Positions 1 through 7,889 of a stretch of 10,629 nt of DNA are shown here, in pieces. The notes beneath the pieces were generated by a model. It ran no database searches and had not been told where the DNA came from. It worked only from the letters and a program-made list of their open reading frames with translations. Within the stretch, counting starts at the first letter, position 1. Each line of letters opens with the position of its first letter. The stretch is taken from assembly GCA_019136395.1 (NCBI GenBank), contig JAGVUH010000476.1:1-10629 (forward strand). Reading direction: 5' to 3'. Source of the stretch: Gammaproteobacteria bacterium (lineage in GTDB: Bacteria; Pseudomonadota; Gammaproteobacteria; Chromatiales; Chromatiaceae). Position numbers and translations under genes: made by a program.

Positions 1-281
<281 letters not shown>

Positions 282-555
282 TTCCCCCAGCCCCTTGGGT
301 TTCGAAGTGCGCCTAGTGCTTGGAAATCCGACCATGGACGTCATAGCCAAGGACACAGGGATGTGTCCCCCCCAATCCCGCGAAAAATAAGAAGCTGGAT
401 TTCTGGAATCCGGCTTAGATTTCCCGTCTTGGCCAATAGGGATGCCAAGTCGCCCTTTGGGCCCGCTAAATCACCTACTGGCTGGCCATGGTTCCACGGC
501 ACTACCGTCTGGTTACCATGGAATCCCCCTTACCCCGCCTCGGTTAGACCCGCTT
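282..555. other. Convergent intergenic region rich in hairpins
   Basis: No credible gene. It separates the 3' ends of two converging genes and holds several inverted repeats: GGACACA/TGTGTCC at 351-368 (loop GGGA), a 10-bp stem at 392-416, CTTGGC/GCCAAG at 428-449, GCCC/GGGC at 452-462, and a nested pair at 486-521 in which CCATGGT/ACCATGG encloses ACGG/CCGT. Only the 392-416 stem has a U-tract that fits a terminator. The others could be further termination signals or a non-coding RNA, but no promoter was recognised. Confidence 0.5.
383..416 (-). terminator. Rho-independent terminator for the zinc-ribbon gene
   Basis: Read on the - strand, a 10-bp stem (392-401 with 407-416, one G-U pair, 5-nt loop) is followed after one base by TTATTTTT (383-390). 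It lies about 140 nt beyond the stop codon of the - strand zinc-ribbon gene and is the only hairpin in this intergenic region with a good U-tract. Confidence 0.6.
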
Positions 556-852
556 CTACTTGAAGAGGTCGTTCGCCCGCTGTAGCAGTTCCGCCGGGCT
601 CCTGGTCTCGGGAACGCCGGTATGGCGATCACCGGGGTCGAAGAATTCGCAGAAATTGGCGCGTTCCTTGTCCAGCACCTCCTCCGCCATGGGTTCCCGA
701 CAGGCGTTGGGCTTGCCCGGGGCATGGTGGCGGCAGTTGCGGCACACCCGGGTCGCCTTGCCGCAACCCAGGCAGAGGGTCTCACGGCCGTAATCCGCTT
801 TGGTCAGGTCGCGTCCACATTGCCAGCAGCGACCGATGACGTCTTGGTTCAT
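556..852 (-). CDS. Small eight-cysteine zinc-ribbon-like protein (98 aa), function unknown
   Basis: The predicted 98-residue protein has four cysteine pairs or near-pairs: C9-x2-C12, C27-x2-C30, C37-x2-C40 with H42/H43, then C51 and C68. This suggests two zinc-binding knuckles, or one ribbon plus a second treble-clef-like site. The C-terminal part carries the segment KERANFCEFFDP (62-73), a pattern I associate with small uncharacterised bacterial zinc-ribbon proteins. There is no signal peptide or membrane segment, so it is likely cytoplasmic. The ATG at 852 is supported by a GGAGG about 8 nt upstream (865-861). It lies downstream of hflD in the same direction (176-bp gap) and may be read from the same transcript. 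A likely terminator follows at 383-416. DNA, RNA or protein binding are all possible; I cannot assign a specific role. Confidence 0.8.
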   Translation of the reverse strand: MNQDVIGRCWQCGRDLTKADYGRETLCLGCGKATRVCRNCRHHAPGKPNACREPMAEEVLDKERANFCEFFDPGDRHTGVPETRSPAELLQRANDLFK

Positions 853-922
853 GCCTGAATCCTCCAGGAGCGGTGCTCAAGGGGCGCGATGTTCCGGTTC
901 ATGCGCGGGGATGTGCCGGCGC

Positions 923-941
923 AACCGAAAGGCCCTCGGTT
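923..941. other. Hairpin downstream of hflD
   Basis: AACCGA (923-928) and TCGGTT (936-941) form a perfect 6-bp stem with a 7-nt loop, between hflD and the zinc-ribbon gene. There is no U-tract on either strand, so it is not a typical intrinsic terminator. Confidence 0.35.
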
Positions 942-944
942 AGG

Positions 945-975
945 GTATCCATGGATCATGGTTATCAATGAGTCA
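945..975. repeat. 31-bp direct repeat, copy 1 (intergenic)
   Basis: Matches 1009-1039 at 29 of 31 positions (differences at 951/1015 and 971/1035) with a 64-bp period. Sequence outside the 31 bp is not similar between copies. This copy lies downstream of hflD and contains the perfect palindrome ATCCATGGAT (947-956). Confidence 0.9.
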
Positions 976-1008
976 TCCCCGAGATCCGCCCCGGCCGCGG
1001 TGGCGCGC

Positions 1009-1039
1009 GTATCCGTGGATCATGGTTATCAATGGGTCA
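1009..1039. repeat. 31-bp direct repeat, copy 2 (spans the hflD stop)
   Basis: The partner of 945-975. It contains the last hflD codons and the TGA stop (1029-1031), so copy 1 is effectively a second hflD 3' end placed further downstream. Confidence 0.9.
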
Positions 1040-1655
1040 GCGGGCGAAGGTAAGCCTGTGCGGCCGCGAGGAACTGCTGACGACCAAAGAGGATCTTCCA
1101 CCGTGTGCCGCCCATCTGCCGCCATAGCCAGGCGGCCCGGATTCCCGCCAGCAACAGGGCGCGGATGCGATTCTGATTGTCTGGATTTTGCAGGAAGCCC
1201 GGGTCGCCCCTGACCAAAATCCGCGGCTGGAGTTGACTCACGGTCTGGCTGTATAGGTCGGCGAGGTGGGCCAGGAGATTGGGGTGGAGGAGGGGGAAGT
1301 GATCCCGTTTGGCGCGGGCCTCCTCGATCCCTTGCGCGATGCGCTCGACCAAGGCCGGACGGCGGTTGAGGACGGTCTCCAGCTTGAGCAGGGCGAGCAG
1401 GTAACGGGTGAATTCCAGGTCTCGGGCGGTCTTGCCCGAGAGCTGATTGGCAAGTTCCCGGATCCCGGGGGCCAGGGCGCCGGGGGGGCCGAAGACCTCC
1501 GCCGGGGTCGCGGCATCCTTCTGGAAGAGACTGTAGATGCAGGGCTCCATGGTCTCCGTGTCCACCGTGCCCTTGGTGGCAATGCGGCGCACGCACAGGC
1601 TGGCCTGGTAGATGGCACCCAGGGCGATGAGGCGATCTTGAACGGTGTAGGTCAT
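1029..1655 (-). CDS. hflD: High-frequency lysogenization protein HflD homolog (208 aa)
   Basis: HflD is a peripheral cytoplasmic-membrane protein. In E. coli it is linked to lambda lysogenization by restraining the phage CII activator; its normal housekeeping role is unclear. The 208-residue product is close to the E. coli length (213) and has the expected all-helical character. The best-conserved block, RALLLAGIRAAWLWRQ, lies at 165-180 and is followed by MGG and a hydrophobic/basic segment; ELTRY-like sequence EFTRYLLALLKLE is at 81-93. I chose ATG 1655 because the protein then begins at the family N-terminus (TYTVQDRLIALGAIYQA). A TTG at 1712 would add 19 unrelated residues. No clear Shine-Dalgarno sequence precedes ATG 1655. 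The gene follows mnmA, its usual partner, but with an unusually long 273-bp gap. purB, which follows hflD in E. coli, is absent. Confidence 0.9.
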   Translation of the reverse strand: MTYTVQDRLIALGAIYQASLCVRRIATKGTVDTETMEPCIYSLFQKDAATPAEVFGPPGALAPGIRELANQLSGKTARDLEFTRYLLALLKLETVLNRRPALVERIAQGIEEARAKRDHFPLLHPNLLAHLADLYSQTVSQLQPRILVRGDPGFLQNPDNQNRIRALLLAGIRAAWLWRQMGGTRWKILFGRQQFLAAAQAYLRPLTH

Positions 1656-1928
1656 GACTTGGCCGATGGAAGGTGGCGGAATGGGTGGAAAAATATGGCC
1701 CTCGCCAATCAATTATCGGCGTTCCGGGGTCTGGTGGCGTCTGGCGGGTACGCCGTAATAACATCCTGGTTGGCGTGCCAGCCGCATCCTCGCGGTTCGC
1801 ACCCCACCAGAAGCCCCGACCCTGGAAGACCGACAATCACGCCGCGTTGGGTGTCAACATCGTAACGAGGAATGGGATATCTGGCCAATCATGGGGAGGG
1901 GCAACATTGGATCAGCCCAGGGCCGCCC
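1656..1928. other. Gap between mnmA and hflD, no gene seen
   Basis: This 273-bp stretch separates two genes that usually sit close together. On the - strand it contains a TTGACA (1857-1852) but no -10 box at a suitable distance, and no tRNA or convincing small gene. It could hold an hflD promoter I cannot recognise, or be the remains of a deleted gene. Confidence 0.3.
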
Positions 1929-3107
1929 TCAGGGCCAGGTTGTCGCGATGACCCCACCGCCCAGGCACTCCTCATCGAGGTAAAGGACCGCCGACTGGCC
2001 GGGGGTCACGGCGCGTTGGGGTTGGGAAAAGCGCAGCCGCGCCTGAGTGTCATCCAGATACTCCACCTGGCAGGCTTGCAAGGGTTGGCGGTGCCGGAGG
2101 CGTACCAGGCAGGAAAAGGGCGCCTCCCGGGGCGGCTGGCCGGCGATCCAGTGCGGAGCGGTCGTGGTCAGACCCTGGCTGAACAGGAGGGGATGGTCGT
2201 GACCCGGGACGATGATGAGGGCGTTACGTTCCGGGTCCTTGCCGGCAACATACCAGGGTGCTTCGGGGCTTCCGGCCTGGCCGCCGATACCCAGCCCCTG
2301 ACGCTGGCCCAGGGTGTAATAGGCCAGGCCCTGGTGTTCGCCCACCTGAGCCCCGGCGGGGGTTAGGATGGGCCCCGGGTTTGGCGGCAGATAGCGGGCG
2401 AGAAAGTCGCGGAAGCGGCGCTCGCCGATGAAGCAGATGCCGGTGCTGTCCTTTTTGGTCGCCGTGGTCAGACCGGCCCGCCGGGCCAGGTCCCGCACCT
2501 CACCCTTGCGCAGGTCGCCGAGGGGGAAGAGGGCGCAGCTAAGCTGTTCCTGGTCGAGGAGGTGGAGGAAATAGGTCTGGTCCTTGTCCGGATCACGGCT
2601 CAGTCGAAGGTGATGGCCCCGATCATCCGTCACCCGACGGGCATAGTGGCCGGTGGCGATGGCGGTGGCTCCCAGGCCGCGGGCATGGTCGAGAAAGGCG
2701 CGGAATTTGATCTCGCGGTTGCACAGGACGTCCGGATTGGGGGTGCGGTTAGCCCGGTACTCGGCGAGGAAGGTGGCGAAGACCTGGTCCCAGTATTCGG
2801 TGGCGAAGTTGACGGTATGGAGGGGAATGCCAAGGTGCCGGGCCACGAGGGTCGCATCCGCCAGATCCGCCGCGGCGGCACAATAGCCCGGTTCATCGTC
2901 CTCCTCCCAGTTCTTCATGAACAGGGCTTCCAGGCGGTATCCCCGGTCGCGAAGCAGCAGGGCGGCCACCGAGGAATCGACGCCCCCCGAGAGGCCGACC
3001 ATGATCCGGTTCGCCGTGGCCGGGCCAGGGCCGGGGCCCGGGGTAGGGTGCTCGGTTGACGGGTGGATTCCCGATCTTCCCGGGGGGGAGTCAGGGCGCA
3101 AGGGCAT
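1929..3107 (-). CDS. mnmA: tRNA-specific 2-thiouridylase MnmA (392 aa)
   Basis: MnmA adenylates and thiolates U34 of tRNAs for Lys, Glu and Gln, using sulfur relayed from IscS via the Tus proteins, to make the s2U part of mnm5s2U. The PP-loop SGGVDSS is at residues 40-46, the strongly conserved MKNWEEDD at 64-71, and NPDVLCNREIKF carries the first catalytic cysteine, C129. C225 in GICFIGER is the second; these correspond to E. coli C102 and C199. The C-terminal beta-barrel part is complete. The N-terminus has about 26 residues more than E. coli MnmA and is rich in Pro and Gly (PGPGPGPA at 23-30). No downstream in-frame ATG keeps the first beta strand, so ATG 3107 or the TTG two codons later is the likely start, although no clear Shine-Dalgarno is seen. 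It diverges from icd and precedes hflD. Confidence 0.96.
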   Translation of the reverse strand: MPLRPDSPPGRSGIHPSTEHPTPGPGPGPATANRIMVGLSGGVDSSVAALLLRDRGYRLEALFMKNWEEDDEPGYCAAAADLADATLVARHLGIPLHTVNFATEYWDQVFATFLAEYRANRTPNPDVLCNREIKFRAFLDHARGLGATAIATGHYARRVTDDRGHHLRLSRDPDKDQTYFLHLLDQEQLSCALFPLGDLRKGEVRDLARRAGLTTATKKDSTGICFIGERRFRDFLARYLPPNPGPILTPAGAQVGEHQGLAYYTLGQRQGLGIGGQAGSPEAPWYVAGKDPERNALIIVPGHDHPLLFSQGLTTTAPHWIAGQPPREAPFSCLVRLRHRQPLQACQVEYLDDTQARLRFSQPQRAVTPGQSAVLYLDEECLGGGVIATTWP

Positions 3108-3260
3108 GCGATATTACTGTTTAAGAATATGTTACTGGATTAAAAAATAACGAAAAGAGCCATTGAGGTCCGCGAAGTCCTATAATCCCTTTAGCTTCTC
3201 TCAGACCTCCTGCGGGGGCTGGATCCTTTCCCTTAAAGCAATCGCGATGAGATAAACGAC
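3108..3260. promoter_or_regulatory. A+T-rich divergent mnmA/icd promoter region
   Basis: This 153-bp region between divergent mnmA and icd is far richer in A+T than its surroundings, especially 3109-3153. A perfect TATAAT stands at 3181-3186 for icd, giving a leader of about 65-75 nt, but no TTGACA lies at 16-18 bp (TTGAGG at 3163 is only 12 bp away). Toward mnmA, TATTCT (3130-3125 on the - strand) is a possible -10 box. The hexamer TTACTG occurs twice, at 3114 and 3132, spaced 18 bp start to start. Confidence 0.5.
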
Positions 3261-4517
<1,257 letters not shown>

Positions 4518-4527
4518 ATGGGGAGAA

Positions 4528-4550
4528 GCCGGCCTCACCGCCAGGCCGGC
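4528..4550 (+). terminator. Hairpin just downstream of icd
   Basis: A perfect 8-bp GC stem (GCCGGCCT 4528-4535 with AGGCCGGC 4543-4550, 7-nt loop) starts 10 nt after the icd stop. It has no U-tract, so it may instead protect the icd mRNA 3' end or pause polymerase. Confidence 0.45.
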
Positions 4551-4565
4551 GAGACGGCTAACGCC

Positions 4566-4600
4566 GCGGCCACCCTCCTGACTGGAGGGTGGGGGGCCGC
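4566..4600. other. Second strong hairpin downstream of icd
   Basis: GCGGCC (4566-4571) and ACCCTCC (4572-4578) pair with GGAGGGT (4584-4590) and GGCCGC (4595-4600), giving 13 base pairs interrupted by a 4-nt G bulge around a 5-nt loop. No U-tract follows. A third, weaker hairpin, GATCTTC/GAAGATC, lies at 4637-4655. Confidence 0.4.
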
Positions 4601-4673
4601 CGTACGGGAGGTTGAGAGCAGGGCTTGAGCCGTCGTGATCTTCATCCCGAAGATCGCCATGAGAAATTCCGCT

Positions 4674-4711
4674 AAAAAAGAACCGCGCCGCCCCAGATCA
4701 GGGCGGCGCGG
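4674..4711 (-). terminator. Rho-independent terminator of the cold-shock gene
   Basis: A perfect 11-bp GC stem (4683-4693 with 4701-4711, loop CAGATCA) is followed on the - strand by TTCTTTTTT (4682-4674). It begins 24 nt beyond the csp stop codon. On the + strand the following sequence has only a poor U-tract, so it mainly serves the - strand gene, though it may also stop icd transcripts. Confidence 0.9.
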
Positions 4712-4735
4712 TCAGTTGTTTATGAATCAGTGAAG

Positions 4736-4942
4736 TTAATTGAGTCGGTTAACGCGGGCGGCATGCAGTCCCTTCGGGCCCTGACTGATTTCGAACTGAA
4801 CCTTTTGCCCCTCCTTGAGGGTCCGATAGCCATCCATGTCGATGGCCGAGAAGTGGACGAACACGTCCTCCTCGTTGCCGTCTGATCTCACGAATCCATA
4901 TCCCTTGGCGTTGTTGAACCATTTCACAATACCGGTCATCAT
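4736..4942 (-). CDS. cspD: Cold-shock domain protein, CspD-like (68 aa)
   Basis: A single-domain OB-fold nucleic-acid-binding protein. RNP1 (KGYGFV, residues 13-18) and RNP2 (VFVHF, 27-31) are intact, and the N-terminus [12 protein letters not shown] is the classic cold-shock start. The segment [23 protein letters not shown] (36-58) resembles E. coli CspD more than CspA, and CspD also neighbours clpS-clpA in E. coli; hence the symbol. E. coli CspD inhibits DNA replication in stationary phase and has a longer tail, so function may differ. I chose the first of two adjacent ATGs (4942), 10 nt after AGGAGG; the second (4939) is also possible. The frame stays open upstream to 5113, but that extension has no cold-shock sequence and contains the ribosome binding site. 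Diverges from clpS; terminator at 4674-4711. Confidence 0.93.
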   Translation of the reverse strand: MMTGIVKWFNNAKGYGFVRSDGNEEDVFVHFSAIDMDGYRTLKEGQKVQFEISQGPKGLHAARVNRLN

Positions 4943-4968
4943 CGCTGTCACTCCTCCTGGGAGATCTT

Positions 4969-4982
4969 GGGGGTTTTCCCCC
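4969..4982 (-). promoter_or_regulatory. Hairpin in the csp leader next to the ribosome binding site
   Basis: On the - strand this reads GGGGGAAAACCCCC, a perfect 5-bp GC stem with an AAAA loop, ending 10 nt before the AGGAGG of csp (4958-4953). It could affect access to the ribosome binding site. Confidence 0.5.
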
Positions 4983-5006
4983 ATTTGTATTTTCATTCCT
5001 GACGGC

Positions 5007-5019
5007 ACCTGAATCAGGT
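5007..5019. promoter_or_regulatory. Palindrome ACCTGAATCAGGT, possible operator
   Basis: Perfect 6-bp half-sites (ACCTGA / TCAGGT) around one central base, 65 bp upstream of csp. The symmetry fits a dimeric regulator. I do not recognise the motif, and it is unlike the LexA CTGT-N8-ACAG site. Confidence 0.3.
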
Positions 5020-5195
5020 ACGCGCCAGGCGACTGCTCAGGGCCACGCCCTCTTGGCGCACAGGTTATGTTGCGTAATGGGAAGGAAGACTTTCCAGGAG
5101 ACCCTTGGCGCAAGGTGGTTGCGTCACCTGTTCAGCCCTTGTTTTTCTTACCGACGACGGTGAAGGCCGCGCCGGCCGTCGTCTTGAGCGTCAAG

Positions 5196-5201
5196 TATAA
5201 T
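5196..5201 (+). promoter_or_regulatory. clpS-clpA promoter -10 box
   Basis: A perfect TATAAT 57 bp before the clpS ATG. The expected -35 position (around 5173-5178) is CGGCCG, part of the 5153-5183 stem, so the promoter may need an activator or an alternative recognition. A start near 5208 would leave a 50-nt leader and exclude the TTG at 5213 as a normal start. Confidence 0.45.
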
Positions 5202-5220
5202 GACCCCACTCTTTGGGTCA
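5201..5220 (+). promoter_or_regulatory. TGACCC-N8-GGGTCA inverted repeat at the clpS transcription start
   Basis: Perfect 6-bp arms (5201-5206 and 5215-5220) separated by 8 bp, overlapping the last base of the TATAAT box and the predicted start of transcription. It would suit a repressor operator, or a 5' hairpin in the mRNA. Confidence 0.4.
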
Positions 5221-5257
5221 AACCAAAAATGACAGATTCGTGGGAATTCGCATTGAC

Positions 5258-5581
5258 ATGAGTGGTTCGGATGTGAATCAGGAACATGCGGCGGGTGCGG
5301 CCGTCCAGGAGGCCAGGCCCGAGCTCAAGCCGCCACCAAAATACAAGGTCCTGCTTCTCAACGATGATTTCACGCCCATGGATTTTGTCGTTCAGGTTCT
5401 GGAACTCTTTTTCCATCTGAGCCGGGAGAAGGCCACTCAGATCATGCTCCATGTGCATACCCGGGGCGTGGGCGTTTGTGGTGTCTTCTCGCGGGACGTC
5501 GCCGAGACCAAGGTGGCTCAGGTCAAGGAATTCGCCCGGCGGCACCAGCACCCTCTCATGTGCACCATGGAAGAGGCATGA
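5258..5581 (+). CDS. clpS: ATP-dependent Clp protease adaptor ClpS (107 aa)
   Basis: ClpS binds proteins with N-end-rule residues (Leu, Phe, Tyr, Trp) and hands them to ClpA for degradation by ClpAP. The product is 107 residues (E. coli 106). After a flexible N-terminal arm (1-24), the core begins [19 protein letters not shown]. Residues corresponding to the E. coli N-degron pocket are present: N35, D36, D37, T39, gatekeeper M41, V44, M63, V66, H67 and L100. The conserved [13 protein letters not shown] is at 74-86 and the tail [10 protein letters not shown] is typical. ATG 5258 gives the normal length; the TTG at 5213 lies within the inverted repeat next to the -10 box. The ribosome binding site is weak. 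clpA follows 28 bp downstream, so both are likely one operon. The divergent cold-shock gene is the same neighbour as in E. coli. Confidence 0.97.
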   Translation: MSGSDVNQEHAAGAAVQEARPELKPPPKYKVLLLNDDFTPMDFVVQVLELFFHLSREKATQIMLHVHTRGVGVCGVFSRDVAETKVAQVKEFARRHQHPLMCTMEEA

Positions 5582-5609
5582 AGTACCCCCTCCCGGACCG
5601 GTGACCCCT

Positions 5610-7889
5610 ATGTTGAGTAAAGACCTCGAATTCACCCTGACCCAGGCCTTTCATCAGGCGCGTGAGCAACGACACGAATACATGACCGTCGAGCACCTGT
5701 TGCTCTCACTCCTCGACAACCCGAGCGCCGCCAAGGTCCTGCGGGCCTGTGGGGCCGATGAGGGCAGGCTGCGAGCCGACATCTCCCTGTTCATTCAGGA
5801 GACGATTCCGCTCATCCCCGAGGGGGATAAGCGCGAGACCCAGCCGACCATCGGTTTTCAGCGCGTCCTGCAGCGCGCCGTCTTCCATGTCCAGTCCGCG
5901 GGCAAGAAGGAGGTCACAGGGGCGAACGTCCTGGTGGCCCTCTTTGGTGAGCAGGACTCCCAGGCGGTCTATCTCCTCAGCCGTCAGGACATCAGCCGGC
6001 TCGATGTGGTGAATTACATCTCCCATGGGATCTCCAAGGTCCCGGGTGAGGGGCAGGATGAAGAGAGCCCCGGCGAGGCGGCTGAGGAGCGGGAAGGGCG
6101 GGGCAAGGAGGGCGCCAACCCCCTGGAGAATTTCACGACCAACCTCAACGAGCAGGCTCGCCTGGGCCGTATCGACCCCCTCATCGGTCGCGATGCCGAG
6201 GTCGAGCGCACCATCCAGACCCTGTGCCGGCGGCGCAAGAACAACCCCCTGCTGGTGGGTGAGGCCGGGGTGGGCAAAACCGCTATCGCCGAGGGCCTGG
6301 CACGGCGGATCGTCGAGGAGGCGGTGCCGGAGATCCTGGCGGATGCCGTCATCTATGCCCTGGACCTGGGTGCCCTGGTGGCTGGCACCAAGTACCGGGG
6401 CGACTTCGAGAAGCGCCTGAAGGCGGTCATCGCCCAACTCAAGCGCCAGCCCAAGGCCATTCTGTTCATCGACGAGATTCACACCATCATCGGCGCCGGT
6501 TCGGCCTCGGGCGGGGTCATGGACGCCTCCAATCTGATCAAGCCGGTCCTGGCCTCGGGGGAGTTGCGCTGTATCGGCTCGACCACCTACCAGGAGTTTC
6601 GCGGCGTTTTCGAGAAGGACCGGGCCCTGGCCCGGCGTTTTCAGAAGATCGATATCAACGAGCCCAGCGTCGAGGACACGGTCCTGATCCTCAAGGGCCT
6701 CAAGACCCGCTTCGAGGAACATCACCAGGTCAGCTACACCCAGCCGGCCCTCCGCGCCGCGGCGGAACTGTCGGCCAAGCACATCAACGACCGCCATCTG
6801 CCCGACAAGGCCATCGACGTCATCGACGAGGCCGGTGCCCATGTGCAGCTCATGCCCGCGGCGCGGCGCAAGAAACGCATCGACGTTGCCGACATCGAGC
6901 GTATCGTCGCCAAGATCGCCCGCATCCCGCCCAAGCAGGTCTCCGCCTCGGATACCGAGTCCCTGCGCAACCTGGACCGGGATCTGAAACTGGTGGTCTT
7001 CGGCCAGGAACCGGCCATCGACACTCTGACCGCCGCCATCCGCATGAGCCGCTCCGGCCTGGGGCAGGAGGAGAAGCCCATCGGCTCCTTCCTCTTCGCC
7101 GGTCCCACGGGCGTGGGCAAGACGGAGGTGACCCGTCAGCTTGCCCGGATCCTGGGGCTGAAATTGATCCGCTTCGATATGTCGGAGTACATGGAGCGCC
7201 ACACGGTGTCGCGCCTCATCGGCGCCCCGCCGGGTTACGTCGGCTTCGACCAGGGCGGCCTGTTGACGGAGGAGATCAACAAAAATCCCCATGCCGTCCT
7301 GCTGTTGGACGAAATCGAGAAGGCCCACCCGGACGTCTTCAACCTGCTCCTCCAGGTGATGGACCATGGCACCCTGACCGACAACAACGGCCGCAAGGCG
7401 GACTTCCGCCATGTGGTGCTGGTGATGACCACCAACGCGGGGGCCGCCGAAACCAGCCGGGCCTCGATCGGCTTCACCGAACAAGATCATGCCAGCGACG
7501 GCCTGGAAGTCATCAAACGGATGTTCACCCCGGAGTTTCGCAACCGGCTCGACGCGGTGGTCTTGTTCGGGGCCCTATCGCCCGAGACCATCGCCAGCGT
7601 GGTCGATAAATTCCTGTTCGAGCTGGAACAGCAGTTGCTGGAGAAAAAGGTCAGCCTGATCGTGGACGATAAGGCTCGCGCCTGGTTGGCGGAAAGGGGT
7701 TATGACCCACGCATGGGCGCCCGGCCCATGAGCCGGATCATCAAGGACCACATCAAGAAGCCCCTGGCCAACGAGCTCCTCTTCGGCGAGCTCGTCAATG
7801 GCGGCGAGGTTCGGGTGACAGTGGGCGCGGAGGGGCTGGACTTTGAGTTCAAGATTAAAGCGGTGCCGGAGGCCGCTGCTTGCGCCTAA
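5610..7889 (+). CDS. clpA: ATP-dependent Clp protease ATP-binding subunit ClpA (759 aa)
   Basis: The hexameric AAA+ unfoldase that threads substrates into ClpP. Length 759 versus 758 in E. coli. The double Clp N domain (residues 1-140) is followed by an acidic Gly/Glu-rich linker (145-168). D1 has Walker A GEAGVGKT (217-224), Walker B ILFIDE (284-289) and pore loop KYRG (261-264). D2 has Walker A GPTGVGKT (498-505), Walker B LLLDE (564-568) and pore loop GYVG (542-545). An IGF tripeptide at 620-622 lies where E. coli ClpA has its ClpP-docking IGL loop, so ClpP binding is expected; clpP is not in this window. There is no ClpB-type coiled-coil middle domain. ATG 5610 matches the family start (MLxxxLExxL). 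A GTG three codons earlier (5601) is an alternative; the ribosome binding site is weak, which fits coupling to clpS. Confidence 0.97.
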   Translation: MLSKDLEFTLTQAFHQAREQRHEYMTVEHLLLSLLDNPSAAKVLRACGADEGRLRADISLFIQETIPLIPEGDKRETQPTIGFQRVLQRAVFHVQSAGKKEVTGANVLVALFGEQDSQAVYLLSRQDISRLDVVNYISHGISKVPGEGQDEESPGEAAEEREGRGKEGANPLENFTTNLNEQARLGRIDPLIGRDAEVERTIQTLCRRRKNNPLLVGEAGVGKTAIAEGLARRIVEEAVPEILADAVIYALDLGALVAGTKYRGDFEKRLKAVIAQLKRQPKAILFIDEIHTIIGAGSASGGVMDASNLIKPVLASGELRCIGSTTYQEFRGVFEKDRALARRFQKIDINEPSVEDTVLILKGLKTRFEEHHQVSYTQPALRAAAELSAKHINDRHLPDKAIDVIDEAGAHVQLMPAARRKKRIDVADIERIVAKIARIPPKQVSASDTESLRNLDRDLKLVVFGQEPAIDTLTAAIRMSRSGLGQEEKPIGSFLFAGPTGVGKTEVTRQLARILGLKLIRFDMSEYMERHTVSRLIGAPPGYVGFDQGGLLTEEINKNPHAVLLLDEIEKAHPDVFNLLLQVMDHGTLTDNNGRKADFRHVVLVMTTNAGAAETSRASIGFTEQDHASDGLEVIKRMFTPEFRNRLDAVVLFGALSPETIASVVDKFLFELEQQLLEKKVSLIVDDKARAWLAERGYDPRMGARPMSRIIKDHIKKPLANELLFGELVNGGEVRVTVGAEGLDFEFKIKAVPEAAACA

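Larger units (their letters stand above)
4943..5257. promoter_or_regulatory. 315-bp divergent cspD/clpS regulatory region
   Basis: No gene. It contains, left to right, a GGGGG/CCCCC hairpin at 4969-4982 in the csp leader, a perfect palindrome at 5007-5019, two copies of CTTGGCGCA (5052-5060 and 5104-5112), an 8-bp stem at 5153-5183, TATAAT at 5196-5201 and a TGACCC/GGGTCA inverted repeat at 5201-5220. A long upstream region would fit the long 5' leaders of cold-shock mRNAs, but I could not place the csp promoter. Confidence 0.55.

Noticed and set aside
363..563. 66-codon + strand frame after the Met-Gly gene
   Set aside because: GTG start without a ribosome binding site, runs across several hairpins and a terminator, and has no recognisable sequence.
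1785..1812. GGTTCGCACCCCACCA, looking like the 3' arm of a tRNA
   Set aside because: The flanking bases do not form a 5-bp T stem and there is no matching acceptor, D or anticodon arm upstream.
973..1836. 287-codon - strand frame overlapping hflD
   Set aside because: Overlaps hflD in another frame and gives a Pro/Arg-rich product; hflD is the clear gene.
4943..5113. In-frame upstream extension of the cold-shock gene
   Set aside because: Contains the AGGAGG of the short form and no cold-shock sequence; it is open only by chance.
5706..7490. 594-codon open frame antisense to clpA
   Set aside because: Lies wholly inside clpA, whose protein is fully conserved; the antisense product is low-complexity and unrelated to known proteins.
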